DNA from: Temnothorax longispinosus
Lineage: Eukaryota > Arthropoda > Insecta > Hymenoptera > Formicidae
Assembly (NCBI RefSeq): GCF_030848805.1
Contig: NC_092368.1
Span: forward strand, 5,738,441-5,802,440
Length of the DNA: 64,000 bases
Reading direction: 5' to 3'
Made by a program: the position numbers and the translations under genes
Shown here: in pieces, positions 12,401-24,597 of the stretch
How the letters are laid out: every line of letters begins with the position of its first letter
Position numbering within the stretch: position 1 is the stretch's first letter
Notes under the pieces: model-generated
What the model saw: the letters and a program-made list of their open reading frames with translations, nothing else
Database searches by the model: none
What the model was told of the DNA's origin: nothing

Positions 12401-12978
12401 CCTTCTTTAATCCAACCGGTCGCAGTTCAACGGAGCTCGCGAAACCAAACGGGTCACGTAAACCGTTTCGCCCTAGCCAGTTAACAGATTTTCAGAAGCA
12501 GTTAAGCTCGTTCTGCGAATTTTGAGACGGGTGTAATTTCGTGCTGCTTTACATTTCACAAATATAAAACGGATAGAAAAGAAAAGAAGGGTTCCGTAAT
12601 TGGATACACGCCACTTCCGAACCATTTCCGAGCTGTTTTCTCAAAATTTAATATTATCGCGATGCAAACATTGCACACGTAGCCATGAAAAAACCGAGAT
12701 CGCTTATGTTGTTGATGATAATACGACGATTATTTAATTCTTGCGTATAGACCTCGTTTCTGGAAAATCGGGGTGCATTCGAACTGTGTCTATCGTTAGA
12801 CGTAATCCGCAGAAGTTTCATGGAAATGTGCGCGCAAACGCATGCATATATCATTCCGTTCTAGCGTGTAGGGAAAAGCGGGGTGAGCATGAATATGTAA
12901 TACTCGGCAGGTCGGCGATTCGAAAGGTCGCTGGCCGCAAATAGTTTCCTTTGAAGGTTTCCTATGACCGACGTACAA
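6428..12978. other. Non-coding mosaic without supported genes
   Basis: AT-rich linkers alternate with GC-rich patches at roughly 7010-7400, 7980-8450, 8700-8980, 9400-9560, 9830-10380, 11030-11720 and 12120-12540. A small perfect hairpin, CATCTGAC-TCGC-GTCAGATG, lies at 11060-11079. Two short open frames have less random-looking composition (9077-9370 plus, starting TTG; 12024-12269 minus), but neither has a recognisable domain or convincing splice sites. Homeodomain-type CAATTAATTA occurs near 7168. Confidence 0.5.
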
Positions 12979-13049
12979 TGACGTCATATTTGCATCGTCA
13001 TAGAATGTGCTATCGTCATTGAGACGTCATAGAACGCGGCATTCGTCAT
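12979..13049. promoter_or_regulatory. Cluster of CRE/ATF-like CGTCAT motifs
   Basis: A perfect palindromic CRE (TGACGTCA) sits at 12979-12986. It is followed by four more CGTCAT half-sites at 12996, 13014, 13025 and 13044, all in the same orientation and within 70 bases. Several are embedded in the longer words CGTCATAGAA or CGTCATAGG, so the block is also a degenerate short tandem repeat. TGACGTCA is the known binding site of CREB/ATF bZIP factors. Whether this cluster is an enhancer or only a decayed minisatellite cannot be told from sequence. Confidence 0.4.
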
Positions 13050-16000
13050 AGGTCATAATAGTCGCGATCGATTGCGTCGTAGTTACATATACATCGTGGC
13101 TATTACGTGGCTATCAATCGCGAAATGGGAAATATCGCGGCGAAGAATTTTTCCGCGTTTCGGGAAATATTTCATCCTCGATTGTGTATTGTATATCGTT
13201 ACATGATATCTCTCTTTAGGATTTGGGAATTTATAGTTATTTATCATGCGTTCGATGAAAAACGGAAGGATAGGTAATTAATAATTTGCGTAAATAGATG
13301 TGTTTGTATTAATTCTATTATTTATTCACGAATGCTTGTTTAATTCGTACTCTCGTGACGAATCTGCCGTTACGTTGTCTGAGGTAAAAATTCGAGCCCG
13401 CGAGATTTAGCGGTGACGCGATATCGATGAGAACACACGTAACTTGTCCGTCCTTCCGTGACGGTGCTCGTTCACGGAACGTTTCATTCGCTGAATGTGT
13501 ATCGAAGAATGGAAATAAATTTGCAGAAGATCGACGGACATCGGTGTACATATTGATACCTGGAATCGCGTGACTATTTATATTAAGGAGACAGTTCGAT
13601 ATAATAATCGTCGTATTAGCCTTCGTATAATTTATATAAGTGATTGAGAAAATTGCTCGTTTTAAAACGCCGGCACCATCTGGAAGAAATACTTTCGTTT
13701 ATTTATTATAACATTTATATTTTCATCGTTCATAACATCATGCATTAACATTAAAGCAGGCTTATGCATAACAATAACAATATTGTTTACAGCAGTTCTC
13801 ATGACGAATTTATATAAATATATAGGTTTTTCTTTCTATTTCCATTAATTTACATTTCTTAATATATTAAGTTTTAGAAATGAGAATAAATTAGTTAAAT
13901 GTTAAATAGATAATGTAATTTTATTCTATATTTAATTTCAACTTTATATTCTTTAAAAGGAATTGAATTTCTATATGAATCTTGTTTGTTAAAATATTTT
14001 ATATTAAAAAGTTGCCACTCGATAATATTTTCGCTAAGAAAAAGCGTCGTCTCCAAATGAATTGAGAAACTCACAGATGAAAAAAATGCAATTAATAAGT
14101 TTAAGCTGTAGACAGCTCTGAATGTTTCAACTTGAACGCAAAACAATCGCATGATTTCTAGCGGGGAGTGCCTGGTAGGTTTTATGGGAGCTAGGGGTGC
14201 AGGCAAGGCTGCAGAATAAGGAGGCAGGGGCGAAACGATGGGAGGAATCAACCCCCGTATTCTGCGATCGTGCCGTTCAAGGGAGGAAGCTCGCGTTTCG
14301 TCGTCCAATGGCCGTCGGATAAGGCAAAACCGGCGCTCGTTATCCGCACGCGATTTCTTTTCCGTGAACCGCCTATCGCGGCGAAATCGACGTTTATCGT
14401 GCCGCGTTTTTTTTTTACCTTCCTCCGACCAACTGTGGCGAGTCGCCGCCCGATATGTATGTACGAACGTAACCCGGAACTAATTACTGAGCGTAATAAT
14501 CGCGGTTGGTCGGTCGGCTGGCGGGATAAATTCAAATTCCGGGAATTACGATGGGAAAAAATGGGTGACGGGTAGGCGGCCGGTTGGTGGTTGGATTTAG
14601 GGGCGGTTCGACACACGCCGGGTAAGCGTTGTCGAATTATCACGTCTTTAGTATCAACGACGTGACGTTGTTTAAACGGTGACATATTTACATAATCGTG
14701 TTACCGCTTTTCGTCTGTCACGATTTTTCGAATAAAACAGCCAAGCGATAAATGAACTTGACAATAAAAATCTCGTAATACAAAATTCAGTATGCTAATT
14801 TAGTAATATTTGGTTTATTATTAAACATACTTGATATAATTTTTTCAACTTTAAAAAAATACATAATAAAATTAGAAGTTAAAGAAAATTATAGAAAATT
14901 ATTAAAAAATATAATCTTTTCCATACATATATAAATTCTTTTTTCGACTTATTCGGTTTTAAGCTGCAAATACATGAAATTTAACTTGAAAATTTTTCTC
15001 TAGAACGGGGGAGAGATAGTCTGTCAGTAAAGGGTTTAATCCATTTCCCAATAATGCAATAAACTTGATTGAAGGTACTGACACTCTCCATCGTATCATT
15101 AAGCCAATTTAAAATATCGCCTTTTTTTCCTCTCAGTTATCTGAAAATTGAAATCTCAGCTTGACTGTCTTTCTCTCTCGTAACTTTTTTCAATGACGTG
15201 ATCGCTGGGCTCCACGTGGGCGGCCCGTGAAGTACGCGTCGGGCACGAGGACAGTGGGCCCCCACAGTGGAGTCAATTGGCTCCTTGAAGTGGTCAGCCA
15301 TTGCTCGTACGGAGTGACTCGTCAGGTACGCGCCATAAGGTCCCTCTTGTCTCCGTCTGTGAGCGGCGCGCGGACTTCTGGGAACACCGGTGCATGATCG
15401 ACGATCCCAGACAGCCCCGTTATTGTTTCCACCGCGTCAAAAATATCTCGCCCGGGCACGCCATTATCTTCGCGGCCGATGCACGCGCGTCTACCCCACT
15501 GTCGGCAAGACGTCTCGTCACGGAACATAAGCGCAGCGAATATCTCGCGGGGATCTAGTAGTTGCGCGTCTAGGAATAAACGCGAATTCCGATGTCTAAT
15601 TACGACGCCATTTTTTTATAAGAAGAAGTGCTTCCGCTTTAAAAAATATATCCGCAGTATTCGACTTTTATAATAGTTATGCATTTCCAAAATGTATCTA
15701 AGAGATGTTTTTTTAATAACTAATTATACTAAAATTTTTCTGCTAATTATACTAAAATATTTATGCTTTTGAGATGTTTTAGACGAATCAATAAGAGTTT
15801 TGGGACGTTTACGAATCTTATTTTATTATTTAACACGTTTATTTTCTCGCAATTTACTTTGTTTTGGACTTATCTGATATGATTATTGAAGTAATGTGCG
15901 TTAACTTGCCTTACGCTAAATGTTTAATATGGATAGCAGGAATATGAAATTTTAAGAAAGGCGACTATAGTCTTTGCTCAAGCTATCTCGTGAAACCGGG

Positions 16001-16910
16001 CGATATCTTAGATTTTCTGATCGTTATGGCGAGCAGGAAGTCGGGCGAATAAAGGACGACTGGACGGCGAAAGGAAGAAAGACCACGAGGAGAACATTGC
16101 CTCTCCGTGACCTTTCATTTCACATATAGAAGTCAGCGGCAGAACTGACCCAGTGAAAGCATTCTAGTGAAAAGCGTAACACATGATCGTGTCTTTGGTT
16201 TTTCTCTCGGAGTTGCCGAGTAAGACTAGAGTGTTCACGATAAAAGTTGCTCGAGCAGGTCTCACGTAATATGTAGGTCTGTTCTCTGGTGTAATTCTGT
16301 ATCCTTGTCTCGTCGAGCTTTTGAGCAAACTGAATTCTCGCTCGAGCTCGAAGATTTTTAAATTCTGTTCATTCGATTTAACTGCAAGGTTTTCAACAAT
16401 ACCGAGCAACTAGAATTTCCATTTATACATCACAGTTTGTATGCTAAAATATACTCATAGCGTTTTACACAGTTCTCTATCGCCTTCGTTTACTTTCGAC
16501 CAGCGCGCGAGTGAAAATTGAGAATGCGGTCGGAAACGAACCGCGCGCGTTCATCTTCGACGACACGCGGGAAAACAATTGGTAACCGTGGAAAACTTGG
16601 CTCGTCTTAACTGCCAAGAACCGGCGTGCGCTTTTACCGCCATCGACCCCGTTCTACGAGCCTGCAGACACGAACGATCTCCTCTACCTCCGGCGGAGCG
16701 TGGTACTAAGGGAGAGAGGGCTGTCGCTTTGTTCGCCATGTCGTCTTTATTGCTCCTTTTTCCTCCCCCGGTAGCCGTCCACGACATTTCGACAATGGAA
16801 ACTGCGCGCGCGAGGTCGCTCCTAGCTCTCTCACTCGACCTCGTTCAGAACGAGACTCTCGAATCTGTTCCCAACCAGCCTGCCGCCGATTCCACCGTGC
16901 TATCCTCATC
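13050..16910. other. Non-coding mosaic
   Basis: GC-rich patches lie at 14150-14690, 15180-15570 and 16480-16910, with AT-rich DNA between. A perfect 16-base direct repeat (CTAATTATACTAAAAT) occurs at 15720-15735 and 15743-15758. A minus-strand open frame at 16164-16409 has heptad-like hydrophobic spacing near its start and is listed as a finding. No gene is supported. Confidence 0.5.
15720..15758. repeat. 16-bp direct repeat, period 23
   Basis: CTAATTATACTAAAAT is repeated exactly, separated by seven bases, in AT-rich DNA. It is probably a local duplication. Confidence 0.85.
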
Positions 16911-16916
16911 TTTCCG

Positions 16917-16918
<2 letters not shown>

Positions 16919-16984
<66 letters not shown>

Positions 16985-17038
16985 CTCCCTCTCTCCCTCT
17001 TTCTCCCTCCCTCCCCCTCCCTTCCCTCCCTCTCTCTC
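16919..17038. repeat. (TC)n microsatellite with pyrimidine-rich extension
   Basis: A pure TC run covers 16919-16980 (31 units). It continues to about 17038 as a pyrimidine-only tract of mixed CTCTCC, CCCTC and TTCTC words. Translation gives Ser/Leu runs, which explains the apparent open frame at 16579-17130. This is simple sequence, not a coding region. Confidence 0.97.
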
Positions 17039-17039
17039 T

Positions 17040-20000
17040 ATTTATCTATCTTTATCTCTCTCCATCTCTCTTCTTCCGCTTATTCGTCGTCGATGTGCTC
17101 TGTTTTCCGCGTCGATCGAGGCGGCATTGAACATTTTATATCCTTCCTTCGCTCACTTCCATTTTCTTTCGCCATGCGAAATCGCGAACGAACGTCGGGA
17201 CGGACGTCGCAGTCGTTTTCCTAGCGTTTTGTCGGTTAATTCTTTCGGTTTTCATGGTGGCGGGCTTCTGGCTTTTACGGTAATTGCGGCAGAGTTTGAA
17301 CGTTGCCACTTTCAATGAGGAGAGATTTAGCTGATTGTTAGCATTGTTGTTAAAAATCGAGATCTCTTATATTTAAAAGAAGAAAATGTGTGGCATTCTT
17401 TTTTTCTTTATTTTATAATACACGATTTTTCATTTTGTGCAATTTTACAGAATTTTATTTTGCATATTGTATTTTAGAAAGTAATACGGGATTGAATCGA
17501 TTAAACCGAAACGATAACAACTCGAAAAAAAAAAGAATAAATTTATATCCGTGCACGATACCATCGCGTTGTATTGAACTTTTTCGAATATCTTCAGCAA
17601 TATATGGCGAATGGCATATAAATTTTTTGTTTTTGGATCAACAACAGTGCACACAGGGGCATCTATATGGAAATTTGAACTACAAATTACAACAGTTTCC
17701 ACGGCACTTCCGAAACCGGACGCACGTAACTTTATTTTTATGTTTTGTTACGAAATAATTCGAGAAAATTAATAGATATAATCCGCGCGTTGGACGATCT
17801 CGCTGTCGCGTTGAAAAATTTCTACGTCCCTCATGTTCGAAAAGTGAAGAAACAAACATTTATTTTGCAATGAAAATTTGAGCGTGCTTTATTACGGCGC
17901 ATTAATCATCTCCATGTTCTTAATAATATAATTTTTTTAAATATTATTCAAAACGTAATGATAGATATGACTATCACGCTGACATATATTAGATGTGTAA
18001 TAATAGTAAAATTATTAACGTGGCAGATTGTCTTTTCTTATTTTTGTCCATTTTCTGTGCCTATTCTGTATTTTTCCATCAGCAAGCACTCTTGGTGCGT
18101 TATAATCCAACTATCGCGTAATGTCTAATGAATAAACATTCATGTATTATATCTAAAATAATTAGTACGACGTTAACCACATAGCATTCTCGTGATATTT
18201 TTCTACATGTTTATCGCATTTTACGCGAGTGTCTGGCAAAGTTACAAGCACTATTCTTTAGCGACTTGCGCCGAAAGCGACCATATTTACATGCAAAAAA
18301 TGCACGTAAAAAGATTCCAACGCCCCTCGTCGTCCTCGCAATAAAACAGCGATATAAATTACATATCCTATCTCTCGCGTTTCAAACGTTATATCTCCCA
18401 CCGCCGCCGTTTTCGCTCAAGTTTTCGTCCGCGATATAAAGCGCCGGTATATACGCATTTTTTTTTCTCCTCTCGCTTTGTACGCGTTCATCGCGACCTC
18501 GCGGAATGTGTCCGTAAATCCGCCGGATGAAAATAATTACAGGCGGTTTATGCAGTTAAAAAACCACTGATGCATACTTTAACGATGGTTTCTTCGTATC
18601 GTTTGAAGTTAATTTTCCCTTCAGCGAAATTCAGCCAAGTTCCTTTTTTTTCCCCCGCCGGCGATTAAATACGCGAATAATTGAGAGCCAAATCGAAATT
18701 CCATCGATGGAAAACTCACTTAGGATTAATAAAGAGTTATTTGATGCTTCCCCTTCGTGTGTGGTACAAAGCCGATTTTACCTTCGCGAGAATCGCGCGC
18801 GTATCGAGCGTGTACTAGGTATAGCCATGTCGCATATTTCAAGCGATTTCGCGATATTCGTCATTAAAATCTGGTATCTGTCGTTATGTAAAGCGCAGTT
18901 GCCTCGTTAACGGAATTATCCAAGATGTCCTGATGGCGCGCGATATCCCGTGTAATTCCATTAGCCATTCCACACCACCAGGAGTGGCGGAGAGACCAGA
19001 AGGGAGAGGCTCTCTCGGGCAGGCCAGCGGGTCGATTCCAGCGATCGGCGGCTTTCCGATGCGCGATAAATAATCGCGACGTGTCGTCGCACTCGTCGGC
19101 CGTCACGCGGAGTACATTTTGGCGTGACACGGCCGCGTCATGTCGCGTGACACGCATCACGGTCGTGACGTTGCGGGCACCGTCTCTTTCTCTCTCTTTC
19201 TCTCTCCTCTCTCTTCTCTTATACTCGCTCTCTCTCTCTGCATCGACAGCGTGCACCGACCGACCGACCGACCAACCACCATTGTTCCATGTCCTCGTAC
19301 GTCGTCAAACCTTGTCAGCTTAATTATAGGCAGACATCGTACGCGGGACGCTTGTCGTTAAGCCGTGCCGCGTTCCCGTACGCGTGACGCTGGAATCACG
19401 CGCCGTACAATCTGCAATTGACACGGCTTTTAGGGGGGCATCGGAGTCGACTGATCCGAGCAAAGCTCCACGAAAGCATACTCGAGATCGACCTTCACTC
19501 AGCTGGGAAACGTAAAAACGTTCGAACGAGACGCCCGCACGGGGACTAATGAAATTCGAACGTTAGATTTCCGTTGGAAATATTCGCAAATTTTCTTTCG
19601 ATATATTTCGCGTTAAATGAAAATCTTTTCTGGGACAGTACTAACATCATTTCTTAAATATGTGAATTTAAGAGTTCTCCCTATTTACGAATTAAATGGG
19701 AATAAATAAATGTTATACATTGAACAAAAATGTGTATGTGGATTGCAAGATTACGTTTAATGAAAAGAAAGAAATTCCAATCTATCCGTACACTTTTTCA
19801 CGCAATTAGAGTTTTCCGATGCGATGGGGTGATTTGCAGTGACCGTACAGGTATGACGCACGTTACCTCCTCCCCGTTTACTTCGTCGCAGTTTCGGAAC
19901 GTAAATCTTCTGTATACATCGTCGATCCACTCGAATTCCATAGTAAAATATTTAACACATTAGATATTTTTGTAATCATGTGACTGCTTAAGATTCTTGA

Positions 20001-20420
20001 GTTGTGAAATTTATGGATCGTTCTATGATCTCTTCCGATGAATTTTTATGATCTCGAATTTAATCTTTTGGATCTCTGGAATGTTGAATTTATAAACCTC
20101 GATCAAATACTCGATCTCATAAATCTACACGACGTGGCCTATCACTCTGATGTTATCTCTTCAAGTTCTCTGGACTTTCGTGTATCACTTCTGCATTCTT
20201 ACCTAATCATACGATTACGTAACGCACATATCGATTACATGTAACATGACAACAGACGTGTTGAACAGTCTAACTCATGAATACGTCACTTGTTATTATT
20301 TGGTGAACAAGGTCTATTATTCGATAGATCCTTATAACATATTCTTATTTACATATATATATACATATAATGTGCGCTCGATTGCATAATTGCACCAAGC
20401 GACGCACTCTAATCAGCACC
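17040..20420. other. Non-coding mosaic
   Basis: AT-rich DNA (17330-18330) precedes a GC-rich patch (18350-19570) containing an imperfect TC tract at about 19186-19240 and a (CCGA)n run at 19255-19276. From 19980 to 20125 there is a loose, degenerate repetition of GAATTT and GATCTC words. These make a hydrophobic-looking short frame at 20038-20244 that I regard as a by-product. No gene is supported. Confidence 0.5.
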
Positions 20421-20652
20421 GATGCGTCCGTTTTCATTTCGTGAACGAGGAGCTACGACGGCGATTGGACGCATTTCTCTTCATGGTGGGTCGAACCTCC
20501 TGATTAATGATCCCGCTAATCAAATAAACAATCCTACATCTGTCGACCGAGTGTGTTACCGAGTCGCGACCAGACGCGCGGTCCCTTCTTTTTCCGGTAC
20601 GGTGCCTGCCCTCCAGCCCCCCCTCCCCTCTCCCTCTCTCTGTCCTTTCCCA

Positions 20653-21036
20653 GGGATCCTGAAGAAGACATGGTTTATCTTCGGTCCCCGACAGTCGTCG
20701 TCGATTCGTTCGTTCCTCGCGGCTCGACTCGCGTTCCCTCGACCGAAAAGCAACGCAAAAAGCGGCACGATGTTGAAGAAAAGCTCGAGTTTAAGTTTCA
20801 GGGGGCTGAAGAAGGTTCTCCGGAATGAGAAGAACGGTGGGGAAGGGGGAAGAGCGGAATCTAGAAGAAAAACGCACTTGCCTTGCGGCGTGACTCTAGA
20901 GTGGCAATTAGAAGGATTAATGATTCCGTCTTGGGAGTCTCTTCCTCGCTTCCTCACAGATCCCTGGAGTATTGCATCGTCGTCGGGGCCCCTTGCCGGT
21001 GGGCCGAAAATCGTCGCGATTAGATCGCGCGAGTAG
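20653..21036 (+). CDS. Weak exon-like open frame after a strong polypyrimidine tract
   Basis: A pyrimidine-rich tract at about 20612-20650 ends in CCCAG at 20652, a good match to an animal 3' splice site. One frame then stays open to TAG at 21036 and another to TGA at 20828. The longer frame is part of a 204-codon ATG ORF (from 20422) that runs straight through the tract. The encoded sequence is rich in Ser, Lys, Arg and Gly, with no domain I recognise, and no clear 5' splice site was found before the stops. It could be a terminal exon, a pseudo-exon or chance. Confidence 0.1.
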   Translation, partial: GILKKTWFIFGPRQSSSIRSFLAARLAFPRPKSNAKSGTMLKKSSSLSFRGLKKVLRNEKNGGEGGRAESRRKTHLPCGVTLEWQLEGLMIPSWESLPRFLTDPWSIASSSGPLAGGPKIVAIRSRE

Positions 21037-21788
21037 AGTCGCGAGCACGTTCATAAATCAATGTTACATCCGTTTAGCGTCGACGTGGAGGGACGGATGT
21101 TCCTCGGCGTGTCTACTAGGACGTCGACTCGTTCGGCAAGCGTATAATGTGGTCAACGCTTTCGAAGGAACTATAATTAGCGCAGAGCGGTTATTAATCG
21201 TCGAGAATCGAGGCTGTTGCACCGATGGAATTCGAAAGTTTCCGGATAAAAATTGCATATCCTCGTGAAGCATAAAAAGAGAAGTCTGGCATTATAGTTC
21301 GTCTCTTCTCAAAGAGAAGCAAATATGTAAAAATTTCGAACATTCTAAATCAAAGCTATTAACAGCTATTAAATTTTATTAATATATAATTTTATACATA
21401 TTTGTACGAATAAAAAAAAATTCAACTTTTCACAGTAATGCAAGATAAATAAAAGGCCTCTGCTAAAATTTTAAAACACAGTTATATGATGAGTTGCAAT
21501 ATCTCATCGGGGTTATTTTGATTAACCCGAGGCTTCTTCGACGTATCTGCGAAGCAAAGTTTCGCGAATTAAAACAAACAATTCATCCGACTAAGGTAAC
21601 ATAGCCCGAGAGCACAAGTCGCTCTCTCTCGTCGTTCCTTTTGTCGTTTCACGAGCACGCACGGCAATTTTCACGGTTCCGCCGGGCGAATCGAGACGTC
21701 TCTGTTAAGCAACGAGGTTTGCCGTCGGCGAAGAGTTCGCCGGCTCGGAACCGTGACGGCGCTGGAACCGTGAGATGTCTCTCTTCGG

Positions 21789-21828
21789 GACGACGACAAC
21801 GACGACGACGACGACGACAACGACGTCG
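21789..21828. repeat. (GAC)n imperfect trinucleotide repeat
   Basis: GAC units are interrupted by two ACA changes. Depending on frame the run would encode Asp, Arg or Thr. The surrounding frames show no other coding character. Confidence 0.9.
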
Positions 21829-22352
21829 TTCCTGGAACGAAATTACGACGGTGCGCGCATCTTGCCGCGCTCAAAGTAGATTTATGAACCGCGAGCATGA
21901 ACGCCGGACGATACACGGATAATTTTGCAACTCGATGAGAGAACTCGTTTAACCCACTACTCTCACGACCCACGTTATACGCTCAACTTAAATAGAGCTA
22001 TTCCTTCGTCGTGTTTCTTGGGCTGAATATTTTATCGCTATTTATACAAATGTCTCAAAGAAATATTTTAACATAATACGAAGAAGTGCTTACATAAGCG
22101 TTCTATATAAAAGATGAAGAGCTTCGCATGAATCATTTTCCTCTCAGTTTTGCTAGTTTGCGCCTTTCCTTTTGCATCAAAGGCGAGTTACGAGCGTTTA
22201 ATTTGCTTTCTTAAATTTCCAATTTTCTGTTTTCTTTCTTGAGATAGATCTGTTGATATATTCTACGCGTGTGATACACTTCGATCTTTCCAATTTAAAT
22301 TTTTACAACATTTATATACTCTTTCCAGTGTAATACTTTTGTCAATTTTGAC

Positions 22353-22385
22353 TGTAACATAAGTGTAACATATGTGTAACATATG
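22353..22385. repeat. Three tandem copies of TGTAACATAWG
   Basis: Three 11-base units follow one another directly. They are identical except for one A/T difference at position 10 of the first unit. This is a small recent tandem duplication in AT-rich DNA. Confidence 0.93.
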
Positions 22386-24583
22386 AAGGTAAAAGCATTT
22401 ATAGTTTTGATCAATGAGAAAATAAAACTTTTATTTTCTTCGGCACGTATACGAATTCTGTCGTATATTCGATTTTTTAGCTATAATATATCTAGTTTTA
22501 TTTCTTCGATATCGCTAAGTTTAAGGCACAAGCGACGACGCGCGACGTCTCGAACGACGAGTCTGATTTATAGGGAACTCGGTCGAAGCTTTGTTCGGCA
22601 ATCGGTGTCCCGCGTAATCGCGAAGTGACGTCGTTGCATCGCCCACTCTCGACGCGATGCTGGACGGGAAATAAGATTAAGTCTCTGTTAAGCCGAAGGC
22701 GGCCACGTGCTTGCGCTCTTTCTCTCCCTTTTCCCTCTTCCATATCTACCACGGCAGTACGTAAATCACTACGACGGCGGCAGACAGTTACGAGTTCACC
22801 GATACAAACGATTGTGTTTTAGCCTGCTCGCGGAACACGCGGCACGACGCGAGAAGCAAAGCGATCTATACGGGGTGCTCTAAAAATACGTACATTACTA
22901 CTGGCGATATATTTTTGGACGGATTCGAGCTTCGTTCATTCTCAGCATTCATTTAATTTAAAAAGAAGATTAATTCATGAGAAATTATTGAAGACCGAGA
23001 ATCGAGGACTGAAAGAAGAGAACAAAAAGTTAAATGTAATTAACTTCTGATCTATTAAGTTAACGCAGTTTTGTATTGAATTTTTCGAAACTATAGGCTA
23101 TATTGCACTTTTGGTATTTAGATTCTCAAATAAATTTTAATTGAGTCTTTAAATTATCGATATAAATGAAATATATTTGAAATGTCAAATTCGCAAATTT
23201 TTGCTTAACATAATTTTTAGTTCTTCTTAAATTAACTTATTGAAGTTCTCACGAACGAAAACTCCGGACGGATGCGGTCGACAAGAAATATCCTCGTTAT
23301 ACAATCTTCCGGTAACACCCTGTACAGTCGAAGAACGAGGATGTGGCGTTCAGAAACCAGAAGACGGGAGCCGTCCAGCTGTCGTGGCCACATCAGAGCG
23401 TGTCGCGTATACAACATGGTATACCCGTCCTTTTCCATGCAATCGTCCACGCGCAAACTGGTCCGGTATCTCTCTCGCCACTCTCATCTCCAACAGTGAT
23501 TTCCTCTCGAAGGACACAATCTTGCGTTGCTCAACAAAGCGTCTTACCAGATTCATGGATTAACAGTTTAATACTCACACGCATCTTCCAGTTCCAGATC
23601 TTCGCCGCAGATTGTTTTATCCTAGGTATCTAACTTCATTAATTAACTGAGTTTAAACATTTTCTCATTCGCATAAAAATTAATGCTATAAATACCCCAG
23701 TACAAGTTTTGTACACAAGTGTTTCCCTCAAAGATGATTTATCCAACTACTTTTAAATTTATCGTTAACACTTCAACAATTTTTTTGATTAGATTATTTA
23801 TTCTCCGGCGCTTTTCTTCTGAGTGTTACGCCGTTGAGACGTGCAACAAATCAAAGCTAATCTACCATCCATCTCCGCCGATAGCTTTCTCGCGTGTGTC
23901 TGGTCTTCGTTCCCATCGTGCTCGTTATTACGCGCGATCGCGCTCCTTCCTCTTACTTCCTCGCTCCAGTTTCCATCGCTACCTCACCGGCGGCGCGGCG
24001 CTTTCTTCACACCGATCTATTCCCCTCGGCCGTACGGGCTATTTTTGCCGTCGGCAAATTCTCCTCTGTCGTACAGCGACACGTACCAGCGCGACAGCGT
24101 TGAAAACTGTCTCCTCGCGTTGCCGGCGTTTAATATTTTAATCCCCCGCCGTGTCGGGTAACGTTACGCGAAATCCTTTCTGATATTTAAGCATGCCGTC
24201 GCCAAATATAGTCGCACGATAACTTCAACCCGCGATAAGATTCAGCAGCATCTCGACATTAGATATAAATAATTATTAGATTTTTAGAAGAAGAGTTAGT
24301 AGAAAAATGTCAAGTACCAGTTAACCGCGTCTCTTTTTTTTGTGACAGTCATATTAATTTCATCGTTCAACTAGAACTAACGATGCACCGGAGAGTGCGC
24401 TATAAATCATATTCATCGAATGGAACATGCGGCTACGTGTCATATTTCTCGAAACTTTTTTTCACTATGTCACCGATATAACTATAGCTGTCCGTCACAC
24501 GGATGGATTTTGACGGGGGGATTAATCAGGGAATCATGAAATTAGCTGTCGTCACTTTTCATCTTCATCATACAAAATTTGAC

Positions 24584-24597
24584 ACGCGCGCGCGCGT
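24584..24597. repeat. Short (CG)n run
   Basis: Alternating C and G form a potential Z-DNA-forming run. Its survival without decay fits a genome with little CpG methylation. Confidence 0.8.

Noticed and set aside
16579..17130. 183-codon + ORF rich in Ser and Leu
   Set aside because: Its second half is a translation of the (TC)n microsatellite and pyrimidine tract.
20006..20120. Repeated GAATTT and GATCTC words giving a leucine-rich short frame
   Set aside because: Irregular spacing and low complexity; no clear repeat unit or coding signal.
20482..20500. GGGTCGAACC word resembling a tRNA T-arm on the minus strand
   Set aside because: Flanking bases do not form a T-stem or acceptor stem and no D-arm or anticodon arm is found at the right distance.
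21178..21210. TTAGCGCAGAGCGG word resembling a tRNA box A
   Set aside because: No matching box B or cloverleaf follows; the region does not fold as a tRNA.
21641..21973. Arg/Gln-rich + frame and Ser-rich minus frame
   Set aside because: Both are produced by the (GAC)n repeat at 21789-21828.
22876..22900. Mariner-like terminal sequence (GGGGTGCTCTAAAAATACG)
   Set aside because: Only loose resemblance, no opposite end and no transposase remnant within several kb.
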